Notes: generated by a model from the letters alone, not told the origin. DNA of 64,000 nt from RZYY01 sp036794825 (GCA_036794825.1 DAIRGA010000005.1:124001-188000); one strand, 5' to 3'. Positions 16,563 to 25,067 are shown, counted from the stretch's first letter. Translations and numbers: made by a program.

Positions 16563-17243
16563 TTATTCAATCCTCCAGTCAACAGGACTGATTCCGTTCT
16601 GAACCAGGTAATCGTTGGCTTTTGAAAAATGCTTGTTACCAAAAAAACCTCTGCTGGCCGACAGCGGGGAGGGGTGCGGCGATTTCAAAGTCAGGTGTTT
16701 CCCGGTGTCAATCAACGATTCTTTGGCTATGGCATAATTTCCCCAAAGCAGAAAAACCAGGTGTTCACGGTTTTTTGACAATCTTGAAATTGCAGCGTCC
16801 GTAAATTGCTCCCAGCCTTTATTTTGGTGAGATCCGGCAAGGTGTGCCCGAACGGTAAGCGTTGCATTGAGAAGTAAAACGCCCTGCTGTGCCCACCGGG
16901 ACAAATTCCCTTTTTTCGAAACCGGGATTCCAAGATCGTTGTGCAGTTCTTTAAAGATGTTTTGCAGCGAAGGTGGTTGATCAACCCCTTCGGGAACTGA
17001 GAAACATAAACCATGCGCCTGCCGGGGACCATGATACGGATCCTGGCCCAGAATGACCACTTTTACTTTTTCAAAAGGGGTCAGATCAAAAGCTGCAAAG
17101 ATCTGAGGTCCGGGAGGATACACCAAATAATTCGATTTCTCAGCCAGTAAAAACTCTTTCAACTGAGTGAAGTAGGAAGCTTCGAACTGATCGGAAAGCA
17201 CCTGCTTCCAACTATCTTCGATTTTTGGATTTACATTGCTCAT
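16563..17243 (-). CDS. ung: Uracil-DNA glycosylase, family 1
   Basis: Ung removes uracil from DNA by base excision. The 226-residue protein carries the full set of family-1 motifs: GQDPYHGPRQAHGLCFSV with the catalytic Asp, LLLNATLTV, LLWGNYA, and HPSPLSASRGFFG with the catalytic His and the DNA-intercalating loop. I use the ATG at 17243. A TTG six codons upstream is possible but adds nothing conserved. The gene is on its own, with DUF2147 downstream on the same strand after 78 bp. Confidence 0.96.
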   Translation of the reverse strand: MSNVNPKIEDSWKQVLSDQFEASYFTQLKEFLLAEKSNYLVYPPGPQIFAAFDLTPFEKVKVVILGQDPYHGPRQAHGLCFSVPEGVDQPPSLQNIFKELHNDLGIPVSKKGNLSRWAQQGVLLLNATLTVRAHLAGSHQNKGWEQFTDAAISRLSKNREHLVFLLWGNYAIAKESLIDTGKHLTLKSPHPSPLSASRGFFGNKHFSKANDYLVQNGISPVDWRIE

Positions 17244-17367
17244 GAATGAAATATTTGTCAACCTTTAAAAAATCTGCCGCCGGCAATATTATCAAAAAAA
17301 TAGTGTTATGTAGTGGAATTTTCCAGAAAACAAAAAGAGTTTCAGCAAAAATCCGACGCGTAAAAGT

Positions 17368-17505
17368 ATGAAAAAAGTAACGAAAACAGCCCTCATCCTC
17401 ACAATTGTTCTTATGTTTGGTTACCTCTTCACCGCATGTAAAGGTACTCAGGAATGCTCGTCCTACGGCGAAGTAAAGAAGTATCAACGTGAATCACGCC
17501 GGTAG
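17368..17505 (+). CDS. Small putative lipoprotein, 45 residues
   Basis: A 45-codon frame begins MKKVTKTALILTIVLMFGYL and has a lipobox-like FTAC, so Cys24 could be lipidated. The mature part is only about 22 residues and ends in a basic stretch (KKYQRESRR). Tiny lipoproteins like this are frequent in Bacteroidota and are often left unannotated. The basic n-region, hydrophobic core and lipobox fall in the right order, which is why I call it. The function is unknown. It precedes the next secreted protein on the same strand by 58 bp. Confidence 0.6.
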   Translation: MKKVTKTALILTIVLMFGYLFTACKGTQECSSYGEVKKYQRESRR

Positions 17506-17563
17506 TCTTTGCTCCTGCGTTGAACAAATTGGACATTAAACCCTTTAACCCTGAAATGTCCTG

Positions 17564-18340
17564 ATGCGATGTCTCAAATACATATTAGTATTTCTTCTGG
17601 TACTCTCTGCTGCAACGGATGTTTATTCGCAGAGCGATGAACTTGATATTGACCGCATTGATACAACGCTCAACCGGGTAATACTCCGCTATGAAAAGGC
17701 AGGCGGAATTGAAGTTCATACCGGCGGTTTGGGAGTGATCTATCGCAAAGCCCGCAATATCAACTATTTCAGGAAAGATCTCTGGGAGATTGAATTTTCC
17801 GGAATGCGGTCGGATAAGCAGGTCAGGGTCAATTTTTATGGAACCTATTACAGCAATGCCAACAGCTATGTTTACGGAAAACTTAATAAGGTGTATATGC
17901 TGCGTGGCGGCCTTGGGCAGCAGCATCTGCTCAACGGAAAGCCATACTGGGGTGGAGTGGAGGTGCGATTCACCTATTATGGCGGCTTCTCGCTGGCCAT
18001 GGCAAAACCCATTTACCTCTACATCATCAACCAAAATAATTTCAATACTATTGACAGCGAGAGGTATGACCCTGAAAAGCATTTCATTGATAACATTTAC
18101 GGCCGTGCGCCTTTTCTTGATGGAATCGGCGAAACAAGGTTTTACCCTGGATTTTATGGCAAAGCAGGGTTCAATTTTGAGTTTGGCGAATACAATCAGA
18201 AGGTGAAATCACTCGAATTAGGAGTTATGGTTGACGGTTATCCCAACCCAGTTCCAATAATGGCTTTCAGCGATCCAAACTACTATTTTCTCAATTTCTA
18301 TCTCAACTTTACCTTCGGAAAGCGATACAATAAATTTTGA
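17564..18340 (+). CDS. Putative outer-membrane beta-barrel protein, conserved hypothetical
   Basis: The 258-residue product has a signal peptide cleaved near VYSQ (residue 23). The mature protein alternates polar and aromatic residues in strands such as VRVNFYGTYYSNANSYVYG and VEVRFTYYGGFSLAMAKPI, and it ends with NFYLNFTFGKRYNKF. An outer-membrane barrel ends with an aromatic residue, and here the last residue is Phe. The N-terminal part (RYEKAGGIEVHTGGLGVIYRK) looks conserved, but I cannot name a family. thpR starts 6 bp after its stop and may be co-transcribed. Confidence 0.72.
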   Translation: MRCLKYILVFLLVLSAATDVYSQSDELDIDRIDTTLNRVILRYEKAGGIEVHTGGLGVIYRKARNINYFRKDLWEIEFSGMRSDKQVRVNFYGTYYSNANSYVYGKLNKVYMLRGGLGQQHLLNGKPYWGGVEVRFTYYGGFSLAMAKPIYLYIINQNNFNTIDSERYDPEKHFIDNIYGRAPFLDGIGETRFYPGFYGKAGFNFEFGEYNQKVKSLELGVMVDGYPNPVPIMAFSDPNYYFLNFYLNFTFGKRYNKF

Positions 18341-18346
18341 TCGGTT

Positions 18347-18904
18347 ATGAAACGACTTTTTGCCGCTGTAAAGGTTCAACCGGACGAAAATCTCCTTCAG
18401 ATTTATCAGGAAATCAGGAAATTGTTGAAGAATGACACCATCAATTGGGTAAATGATTATAACATCCACATCACCCTGAAGTTTTTTGGTGATACGCCTG
18501 AGGATGATATTCCGGCAATTTGCAGCATTCTTCGCAAAGCCGGCGCTCGTCATCAGCCGTTCGACCTTAGTCTTGAATCGGTCGGAATATTTGGAAGCTC
18601 CTACAATCCGCGGGTTATTTGGTTTGGAATGAAAAAATCGCAACCTGTCGAAAAGTTGGCTGAAGATATGCTTGATTCCCTGGCAAAATCAGGCTATCCG
18701 CGTGACGATCAGCATTTCAGGCCACATCTGACGATTGGCAGGGTGAAATCAGTAGACAACAAAAAGTACTTACAGCAGATAATTGACCGCTATAAGCAAA
18801 GCTACCTGCAAGAGGTTCCGGTCACGAATTTCGAATTGATCGAGAGCAAATTAACACCCCGCGGGCCTATTTATACTACGCTGGAGACTTTTCCGCTCGG
18901 ATAA
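18347..18904 (+). CDS. thpR: RNA 2',3'-cyclic phosphodiesterase
   Basis: ThpR belongs to the 2H phosphoesterase family. It opens 2',3'-cyclic phosphates on RNA ends and in older work was called 2'-5' RNA ligase. The 185-residue protein has the two H-x-T-x motifs that form the active site, HITL at residues 41-44 and HLTI at 127-130. They are separated by the usual distance and embedded in the expected NDYNIHITLKFFGDT and FRPHLTIGRVK contexts. There is no signal peptide, so it is cytoplasmic. It follows the barrel-like gene by 6 bp. Confidence 0.93.
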   Translation: MKRLFAAVKVQPDENLLQIYQEIRKLLKNDTINWVNDYNIHITLKFFGDTPEDDIPAICSILRKAGARHQPFDLSLESVGIFGSSYNPRVIWFGMKKSQPVEKLAEDMLDSLAKSGYPRDDQHFRPHLTIGRVKSVDNKKYLQQIIDRYKQSYLQEVPVTNFELIESKLTPRGPIYTTLETFPLG

Positions 18905-18945
18905 AGGAAAATTCTAAACTCTGCAAACCCGGTTTGAATTTCTGT

Positions 18946-19359
18946 CTAAAACGGCATCCTGTGGTAGTCGAATGTCTGGCCTTCGGTAAAAGTCCTGATC
19001 TGAAAGGCAATCCTGATGAAAACCTCCAGATTATTCTCCTTCAGCCATTTCAGAGCGTTTTCATTTCCCCTGCTGGCTTTTGCAAGTATTGCGAGGAATC
19101 CGAAATTGTGCCGCTCAAGCCATGACATTGCTTTATCGTCGTCCACCGAAGCTGAATCAAATGCGGCATAATGCCTGAACCCATTGGCCGACAGCCAATT
19201 GATGGCATTTACATCTCCTCTGATTGCGTTGGCGAGTGCGGCAAGTTCAGGATAACCATTATCCAGCAGCCAGTTCAAGAAACCGGTTTTCCCACTGATG
19301 GCCATTTCAAAGGCAAGAAGGATTTTAACCGGATAATCGTAAAGCTGATTCATTAGCAA
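18946..19359 (-). CDS. Hypothetical protein made of four exact 25-residue W-L repeats
   Basis: The 137-residue protein has no signal peptide. It contains four tandem units of exactly 25 residues (25-49, 50-74, 75-99, 100-124) plus a partial unit before them. Each unit has Trp-Leu at positions 6-7, with the Trp at residues 30, 55, 80 and 105. Most also have a hydrophobic/Ala pair at positions 3-4, Asn near position 10 and an A-x-A...RG ending. The pattern suggests a helix-turn-helix solenoid, possibly a protein-binding scaffold. It is reminiscent of ankyrin or Sel1-type repeats but matches neither. I do not know the family. Confidence 0.72.
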   Translation of the reverse strand: MLMNQLYDYPVKILLAFEMAISGKTGFLNWLLDNGYPELAALANAIRGDVNAINWLSANGFRHYAAFDSASVDDDKAMSWLERHNFGFLAILAKASRGNENALKWLKENNLEVFIRIAFQIRTFTEGQTFDYHRMPF

Positions 19360-19445
19360 CAGAGATTTTCAACCAAAAGTAAACGGAATTTTCATCATCG
19401 GAGTCCCACTGAAAATTTATCATCCCCAAGTGCACAAAAAGCAAT

Positions 19446-19486
19446 CATCCGGAGCAAACTCCTGATTGAAGGATTTACTCCGGATG
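19446..19486 (-). terminator. Putative terminator after the outer-membrane barrel gene
   Basis: A 9-bp perfect stem (19446-19454 with 19478-19486) encloses a 23-base loop that can pair further. On the minus strand a short T run follows a few bases later, and the barrel gene ends 33 bases upstream. Confidence 0.55.
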
Positions 19487-19518
19487 ACCGGTAGTATGAA
19501 TTAGTGATTTTGTTTCGG

Positions 19519-20115
19519 TTAAAACTCGAATGCAAAACCGGTGCTGATGGTAAAGTAGCCCTGAGTTTCGAGTTCGCCGGCGGGAAAACCAGTGTAGTAC
19601 TTGGCTGCAAATTTGAATTTGGTATTGTAACCAACTTCATACATCAGCCCCAGCTCAGGTTTCAGTGCAAAGTGCCAGGGGTTTTCCTCGATGTAATAAT
19701 ATCCCATTTCGGTAACCCTCTCCGAATACATCGTTCCGATACCCAGCCCAATGTAAGGCTGAACGGCCTTATCGGCTGTTAAAATGTAATCGGCCGAAAC
19801 CAGCAAGGGAACCTGGTTTTGGATCCGGTATTGTTTACCACTGAGGGTCTGAGTGCCAGAGGTATAGCTGTCGTAGGGTTTCTCTTCGTAGAATACATTC
19901 CAGCCTGCATCAATCCCCAAAAGGAATTGATCTGACAATGATGCCCTGTATTGCATAGAAGCGCCGCGAAAACTAGGTTGCGAGATATACTCTCCAAGAT
20001 TACCAGTGCCGAAACTGATATCATATTGTATGGCAAAATGACCGCCGACTTGTCCGTATGTATTGGCCAAACCAACAAACGCAAAAACTATCGCTGCTAA
20101 AATTATTCTTTTCAT
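19519..20115 (-). CDS. Outer-membrane beta-barrel protein, OmpA/OmpW-like size
   Basis: The 198-residue product starts with a signal peptide (IILAAIVFAFVGLANTYGQ). About eight amphipathic strands follow, for example GHFAIQYDISFGTG, QPYIGLGIGTMYSERV and LGLMYEVGYNTKFKFAAKY, and the last residues are ISTGFAFEF with a terminal Phe. This matches the small eight-stranded outer-membrane barrel group (PF13505-like). Such proteins act as structural proteins, adhesins or small pores. The role here is unknown. It follows the DUF4136 lipoprotein by 27 bp on the same strand, so the two are probably an operon. Confidence 0.78.
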   Translation of the reverse strand: MKRIILAAIVFAFVGLANTYGQVGGHFAIQYDISFGTGNLGEYISQPSFRGASMQYRASLSDQFLLGIDAGWNVFYEEKPYDSYTSGTQTLSGKQYRIQNQVPLLVSADYILTADKAVQPYIGLGIGTMYSERVTEMGYYYIEENPWHFALKPELGLMYEVGYNTKFKFAAKYYTGFPAGELETQGYFTISTGFAFEF

Positions 20116-20142
20116 GTTATTATCTTTCTTTTGGAGTTAGAA

Positions 20143-20739
20143 CTACTTTGTATTGAGATAGGGCGATTGTTCGAAAGCCTGATCAATGGCATCATTAACC
20201 CTTGAAGTGTTGTAAGAGCCGGAAAGCACGCCGTTAGCCGCACCAACCCATACGATGGAAGGATCAATATATTCCTCACCAGCTGCAACCAGTGATAGAA
20301 CCAGGGTGCCTGTGGTTACTGTGGAAACTGTTGGGTAATACCATCCCCATCCGCAATAGTAATAATAATACCAGCACCAGTAGTCGCTCCAATAATAAAC
20401 AGTAGTATTAGTCCACGATGCAGGCAACAAAGCAAGGTCCGGATCGTTGGCAGCATCCACTTTAGTCCAGCCTAAAGCGGTCATGTTCGATTCTATTCTG
20501 TTCAGAATCTGAGTGTTGTAAGGTTCATTTACATACTCGGGCAATTCCCCGGCAGCAAGATTACCGGTGATCTTCACGATTTTGTCAGGTAACGAGTAAG
20601 TTCCTTTGCTTACAAAATCGAATTTCTCATCGTAGTTGGTATAGACAATGTCCATGTCCTGGTAGGTTTCCGCTCCGTCCGGATAGCAGGAAACCAACAT
20701 TGCTACTGCGCTCAGAAGCAAAAATACATTTCGTCTCAT
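20143..20739 (-). CDS. DUF4136 lipoprotein with aromatic-rich tract
   Basis: The 198-residue product has a signal peptide with lipobox LVSC (Cys18), so it is probably an outer-membrane lipoprotein. The DUF4136 domain follows: DMDIVYTNYDEKFDF at the start, then ILNRIESNMTALGW and DPDLALLPASW. Between residues 115 and 136 there is a remarkable run in which 15 of 22 residues are Tyr or Trp, with two Cys. DUF4136 proteins often have an aromatic, Gly-rich stretch here, but this one is extreme. The end (VNDAIDQAFEQSPYL) is typical. It is the first gene of a pair with the barrel protein. Confidence 0.88.
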   Translation of the reverse strand: MRRNVFLLLSAVAMLVSCYPDGAETYQDMDIVYTNYDEKFDFVSKGTYSLPDKIVKITGNLAAGELPEYVNEPYNTQILNRIESNMTALGWTKVDAANDPDLALLPASWTNTTVYYWSDYWCWYYYYYCGWGWYYPTVSTVTTGTLVLSLVAAGEEYIDPSIVWVGAANGVLSGSYNTSRVNDAIDQAFEQSPYLNTK

Positions 20740-21044
20740 GTGGTTTTAGATTAATTTTAAAAATGATTTGTTTAAGCCGAATCTAAACGTGTTTGGGATA
20801 TAATTGTTTTGGATGAATAAAAAAATGCGAAAATTTTCCTGGATTTTTTTCGGGTCATATAAAATGAAACAACCTTTTAGTGCTTTTCAACGATTGCTTT
20901 TCGGTTTATGGTCACAAGTAAATAGCAATATATCAGAAAGATAAATGAGTTTTGCTTTCTCCTGAAACCAATTTTCGCAGTTGAAAAAATATCTTCTACT
21001 TTTGCCGCCATACATTGATTTTTGATACACAAGCATCTTTATCT
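20740..21044. other. 305-bp divergent intergenic region
   Basis: This AT-rich gap separates the divergent DUF4136 and AI-2E family genes. The only motif I can support is the TAnnTTTG box at 20997-21004. There is no small gene, RNA or repeat that I can recognise. Confidence 0.6.
20997..21004 (+). promoter_or_regulatory. TAnnTTTG -7 box for AI-2E family gene
   Basis: TACTTTTG lies 40 bases before the ATG at 21045. A TTG start at 21015 would leave almost no leader, which favours the ATG. Confidence 0.45.
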
Positions 21045-22043
21045 ATGAATAAAAACATACAGTACCTTGTTGGAGCAGCTTCAATAGTAGTGATTGTTGC
21101 CGGGCTTAAACTCGGCGCCGATCTCATCAACCAGATTCTGATGGCTTTTCTGCTTGCCATTTGTATAACGCCATTGCCAGAGTGGTTAAGCAGAAAAGGC
21201 CTTTCCAAAGGCCTTTCGATAGTCATTTCGATGATTGTGATCATTGCCGGAGGGTTTCTGATAACATCGCTGCTGGCCAATTCTGTCGCTTCCCTGTTGG
21301 AGAGCATTCCTGAATACCAGGAAAGACTTACGCTTATCTATGAAGAATTTACTGAGTATGCGCTTGCAAATCAGTTAGATATTTACGATCTGATCCACAA
21401 AATAAATATCAGCCCCGAAAAGCTGATGGGCATTGCGCAGAAGGTGCTCACCAGCCTTACCGAAATTATCAGCTCATCAGTGATCATCGCAATGCTGATT
21501 GTTTTCATCGTCATCGAGCTGACCGGATACAGAGTGGATACTTTCAGAGGCAAACGTGAGGTTCAGATCCACATGGAATGGCTGGGAAGCATGAGCGGTG
21601 ATTTGAGAAAATACGTAACTATCACGGCGCTGAAAGGGCTTATTACCGCTGTGGGCAACTATATATTCCTGATTATACTTGGTGTGGACTTCGCATTTCT
21701 ATGGGCTTTCTTCTCCTTCTTTATGAATTTCATACCGAATTTTGGTTTTATTTTGTCCTTTTTACCACCTGCGGTTATTGCCCTGATTTCGCTTGGCGTT
21801 TGGCCTGCATTGGTTGTATTTATTGGCTTCTGGGCAATAAACTTCGTGGTGGAAAATGTACTTGGCCCGATTTTTATGAAAGAAAGTCTGAATATATCCC
21901 TGCTTTCTACTTTCCTTTCGCTTTTAGTCTGGGGTTGGATACTTGGATTGCCTGGTACCATTCTGAGTATTCCACTTACTCTGGTGGTAATGAAGATTTA
22001 TAAGGATACCAGGAAAGATACCCTTATTCCCGAAAGCAGTTGA
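21045..22043 (+). CDS. AI-2E family transporter
   Basis: The 332-residue inner-membrane protein has the AI-2E transporter layout: two close N-terminal helices, a third after a short loop, a soluble helical domain of about 80 residues (YQERLTLIYEEFTEYAL and following), then five more helices. The conserved MNFIPNFGFILSFLPPAVI segment and the VENVLGPIFMKESLNIS block are diagnostic. Members range from the autoinducer-2 exporter TqsA to Na+/H+ antiporters, so the substrate is not settled by family. The ATG was chosen over a TTG ten codons upstream. It stands alone. Confidence 0.9.
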   Translation: MNKNIQYLVGAASIVVIVAGLKLGADLINQILMAFLLAICITPLPEWLSRKGLSKGLSIVISMIVIIAGGFLITSLLANSVASLLESIPEYQERLTLIYEEFTEYALANQLDIYDLIHKINISPEKLMGIAQKVLTSLTEIISSSVIIAMLIVFIVIELTGYRVDTFRGKREVQIHMEWLGSMSGDLRKYVTITALKGLITAVGNYIFLIILGVDFAFLWAFFSFFMNFIPNFGFILSFLPPAVIALISLGVWPALVVFIGFWAINFVVENVLGPIFMKESLNISLLSTFLSLLVWGWILGLPGTILSIPLTLVVMKIYKDTRKDTLIPESS

Positions 22044-22080
22044 GGCTTTTCAACAGCCTTTTAATCAGCAGATTGGTCAA

Positions 22081-22860
22081 TTAATAAATACTGTATTTTA
22101 CTTTTATTTCTTTCAGTTTTTCTGCGATTTGCATCAATTCTGCTCTGCTCACCACCTGCAGCCCGGGCGCAGGAGTCTGTCTGTCAATCGGGTAAAGCAT
22201 CACATAGCGCGGGCGGATGTACCGGATGTGATTGAGCCATGCGTGGACTTCGGCAGTAGTTGTGTTATCCACTACTTTACCATCAATTTCGCCCCGCAGA
22301 AAAAGCGTCTGAATAATGGCTTTCTTACCGAATTTATGCAAATTCTGCACAATCCGGTCAAGGGTCAGCTCTTTTGACCTGGGGCGGTTGATGAGCTGAA
22401 AAGTGGCTTCCAGCCCGGCATCCAGCTTCAGGATATTGTTGTCCAGGCGGTTGAGTGCATTAAATATTTCCTGTTTGTGTATCAGGCTGGAGTTTGAAAG
22501 CACGGTTACTTCTGCTTCGGGGAAATACCTGTCGCGGAGTTTCAGCGTATCATGCACAATGCCGGGAAATTCAGGATGAACAGTTGGCTCGCCGTTTCCG
22601 GCAAAAGTGATCGAGTCGGGAATATTTTTCTGTGCATTCATCTGGATGAGCCTTGTTTCCAGAAGGTCGGCTACCTGGGCGCGTGTTGGAAGCTGATCTT
22701 TAAGCTGGTCTTCGACGGGCGACCAGCCACATTCGCAGTAAATGCAATCGAAGGTGCAGACTTTATGGTTGTTTGGCAGTAAGTTAATCCCCAGTGAATT
22801 GCCCAACCTTCGGCTTCTGACGGGTCCAAAAATCGTTTCGCTGAATAAAAATCCTGACAT
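22081..22860 (-). CDS. Radical SAM protein (COG0731-like)
   Basis: The 259-residue protein has the radical SAM cluster motif C-x3-C-x2-C, with cysteines at residues 35, 39 and 42 in a CTFDCIYCECGW context. That motif is preceded by FGPVRSRRLGNSLGINLLP, which marks a widespread subgroup often annotated as a wyosine-like or Fe-S oxidoreductase. The GNGEPTVHPEF block and DAG...LINRPR follow, as expected for SAM binding and barrel strands. The substrate is unknown. I chose the ATG that gives MSGFLFSETIFGPV. A 24-residue upstream extension is rich in aromatic and basic residues and has no family match. Confidence 0.88.
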   Translation of the reverse strand: MSGFLFSETIFGPVRSRRLGNSLGINLLPNNHKVCTFDCIYCECGWSPVEDQLKDQLPTRAQVADLLETRLIQMNAQKNIPDSITFAGNGEPTVHPEFPGIVHDTLKLRDRYFPEAEVTVLSNSSLIHKQEIFNALNRLDNNILKLDAGLEATFQLINRPRSKELTLDRIVQNLHKFGKKAIIQTLFLRGEIDGKVVDNTTTAEVHAWLNHIRYIRPRYVMLYPIDRQTPAPGLQVVSRAELMQIAEKLKEIKVKYSIY

Positions 22861-22978
22861 GAGCCTATCAAATTTTAAAATGTGACGCCTGTACAAACAA
22901 ATTTTGGAGCTGAATGTTATGTGAACCAGCAAACAGCAGCACTTTTAATTTGTGTAATTTCGCCGCTCAAAGTTCTTC

Positions 22979-23953
22979 ATGCCAGACATAAAAGAGATAC
23001 GACAGCCAATTGCCGGGCACCTTAGCGTTTTCGAGGACAAGTTCCGCGAAGCAATGAAGACCCGCGTTGCTCTGTTGAATTATGTTACTCAATACATTAT
23101 CAGGCGAAAAGGGAAGCAGATGCGCCCGATGTTTGTATTTTTCTCGGCCGGAATTGCCGGTCAAATCACGGAATCCACCTACCGCGCTGCATCATTGATC
23201 GAACTGCTGCACACTGCCACCCTTATTCACGACGATGTGGTGGACGACTCCAACATTCGCCGCGGATTTTTTTCCATCAATGCTCTATGGAAAAATAAAA
23301 TTGCCGTGCTGGTTGGCGATTATCTCTTGTCGCGCGGCCTGCTGCATGCTCTCGATCACAACGAATTCGACCTGCTGAAAATCGTTTCCAATGCCACCCG
23401 CGAAATGAGTGAAGGCGAGCTGTTGCAGATCGAAAAAGCGCGCCGGCTTGACATCAAAGAGGATATCTACTTTGAAATTATCAGAAAAAAAACGGCATCG
23501 TTGATTGCTTCGTGTTGTGCTGCTGGCGCCCATTCAGCCGGCGCTGATCCTGAAACGGTAAGCAAGATGCACCAGATTGGCGAATATGTGGGGATTGCTT
23601 TTCAGATAAAGGACGACCTCTTTGATTACCAGGACAATAAGAATGTTGGTAAGCCCAATGGCATTGATATTAAAGAGCAAAAGATGACGCTGCCGCTGAT
23701 TTTCATGCTCAACAATTCTTCGTTCATGGAAAAAAGGCGGGTAATAAATGTAGTGAAACGCCACAACCTGAATGCCGAGAAGGTTAATGATGTTATTGAC
23801 CAGGTAAACCACAGCGGCGGAATCGAGTATGCTACAACCAAAATGCTGGAATACCGCGACAAAGCATTTAAATTGCTGGCTGAATTCCCCGAATCGGATA
23901 TGCGGCGTTCGTTTGAGCAACTCGTAATCTATACTACTGAGAGGAATAAGTAG
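22979..23953 (+). CDS. ispB: Polyprenyl (all-trans) diphosphate synthase
   Basis: The enzyme condenses isopentenyl diphosphate units onto an allylic starter, giving the side chain of menaquinone in this phylum. The 324-residue protein has the first aspartate-rich motif in LIHDDVVDDS (about residues 82-91) and the second in KDDLFDYQD (about 209-217), plus GKQMRPMFVFFSAG near residue 43. The side-chain length cannot be read safely from sequence. There is no signal peptide. The gene is alone. I take the gene symbol from the closest well-known relative, not from proof of product length. Confidence 0.9.
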   Translation: MPDIKEIRQPIAGHLSVFEDKFREAMKTRVALLNYVTQYIIRRKGKQMRPMFVFFSAGIAGQITESTYRAASLIELLHTATLIHDDVVDDSNIRRGFFSINALWKNKIAVLVGDYLLSRGLLHALDHNEFDLLKIVSNATREMSEGELLQIEKARRLDIKEDIYFEIIRKKTASLIASCCAAGAHSAGADPETVSKMHQIGEYVGIAFQIKDDLFDYQDNKNVGKPNGIDIKEQKMTLPLIFMLNNSSFMEKRRVINVVKRHNLNAEKVNDVIDQVNHSGGIEYATTKMLEYRDKAFKLLAEFPESDMRRSFEQLVIYTTERNK

Positions 23954-23980
23954 GATTTTGACAGGAGGGCAGAAATCGTC

Positions 23981-24008
23981 AGTTGGCAGTCAGCAGCTTG
24001 CAGTCCGC
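23981..24008. repeat. Two degenerate 14-bp direct repeats
   Basis: Units 23981-23994 and 23995-24008 agree at 11 of 14 positions around an AG..GGCAGTC-type core. They lie between ispB and the next gene. Similar short CAGT-rich stretches occur between genes in many Bacteroidota, as far as I recall. No function is assigned. Confidence 0.35.
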
Positions 24009-24125
24009 ATTCAGGAGGAAAAATCAGGGAGCAAAAAGTGGCTCCGACGCCGAAAATTGACGTTAATCAATCAGCAAATCTGATAATCTGCGCAATATTC
24101 CGGTTAATTGAGGTCAATATTCCCA

Positions 24126-24157
24126 TTTGCATTTCCCGTGGTTTTGAATTACATTTG
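24126..24157 (+). promoter_or_regulatory. Bacteroidota promoter with -33 and -7 boxes
   Basis: TTTG at 24126-24129 and TACATTTG at 24150-24157 are separated by 20 bases, which fits the two-part Bacteroidota consensus (TTTG and TAnnTTTG). The ATG at 24180 is 23 bases after the -7 box. Confidence 0.65.
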
Positions 24158-24179
24158 CCTAACCAAAACCTAATGCATC

Positions 24180-25067
24180 ATGAAAACACTGGTTTTATCG
24201 AAGAAATGTCTCCTTCTTGGATTTTTTTTGATTATGACGCTCACGGTTATTTCTCAGGTTGAAGCGGACTCGGTTATGGTTTACATCGAAACGACGGATG
24301 GTAATACTTACACGGGATTAGTGATTGAACAGGATAGCGCTAAAGTAGTTTTACAAACAGAATCATTGGGGACGATTACCATTGGAAGAGAGAACATTAA
24401 AGAAATGGAATCCGTTTTACCAGTCAAAATGGTTGAAGGCAAATACTGGTTTGACAATCCGCAGGCAACCCGCTACTTTTATTCACCAAACGGTTATGGG
24501 TTGAAAGCAGGAGAGGGCTATTACCAGAATATCTGGGTACTTTTCAATTCTTTTGCAGTGGGGGTTACCGATTACATTTCCATCGGCGCAGGTGTAATCC
24601 CGTTATTCCTGTTTGCCGGCGAATCCACTCCCATGTGGATCACACCGAAGTTTTCGATTCCATTAAAAAAGGATGCATTCAATATTGGCGGGGGCGCATT
24701 GCTTGGCGCCGTGCTGGGCGAAGATGATGCCGGCTTTGGAATAGTTTATGGGCTGGCAACACTGGGTTCGCGGGATAACAATGTTACTTTTGGAATGGGG
24801 TATGGCTATGCCGGTGGAGATTGGGCCAATTCGCCCATGTTTAACTTCAATTGTATGTTTCGCACGGGAGCAAGAGGGTATTTCTTAACCGAAAACTATT
24901 TCATCAGTTCCGAGGAAGCCAGTGTTGTGCTCATCTCATTGGGAGGCAGGCAGATCATTAAAAAAGCAGGGTTGGATTATGGGTTGTTCATCCCGTTTTC
25001 GAGCGATATGGAGGGTTTCATTGCAATTCCCTGGCTGGGGATTACCATTCCGTTTGGGGCTAAGTGA
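24180..25067 (+). CDS. Secreted hypothetical protein, possible outer-membrane barrel
   Basis: The 295-residue product has a signal peptide (LLLGFFLIMTLTVISQ). Residues 30-80 form a small beta domain with the pattern MVYIETTDGNTYTGLVIEQ ... TIGRENIKEMESV, resembling the short N-terminal SH3-like 'TxDGNxYxGxI' module of some Bacteroidota envelope proteins. The rest is Gly-rich and strand-like (FNIGGGALLGAVLGE, GMGYGYAGGDW) and finishes in LGITIPFGAK, so a beta barrel or a membrane-attached domain is likely. I do not recognise a named family. It is monocistronic and converges on metG. Confidence 0.72.
   Translation: MKTLVLSKKCLLLGFFLIMTLTVISQVEADSVMVYIETTDGNTYTGLVIEQDSAKVVLQTESLGTITIGRENIKEMESVLPVKMVEGKYWFDNPQATRYFYSPNGYGLKAGEGYYQNIWVLFNSFAVGVTDYISIGAGVIPLFLFAGESTPMWITPKFSIPLKKDAFNIGGGALLGAVLGEDDAGFGIVYGLATLGSRDNNVTFGMGYGYAGGDWANSPMFNFNCMFRTGARGYFLTENYFISSEEASVVLISLGGRQIIKKAGLDYGLFIPFSSDMEGFIAIPWLGITIPFGAK

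Noticed and set aside
24038..24262. 74-residue plus-strand frame before the hypothetical at 24180
   Set aside because: It overlaps the well-supported promoter and the signal peptide of the next gene in another frame.
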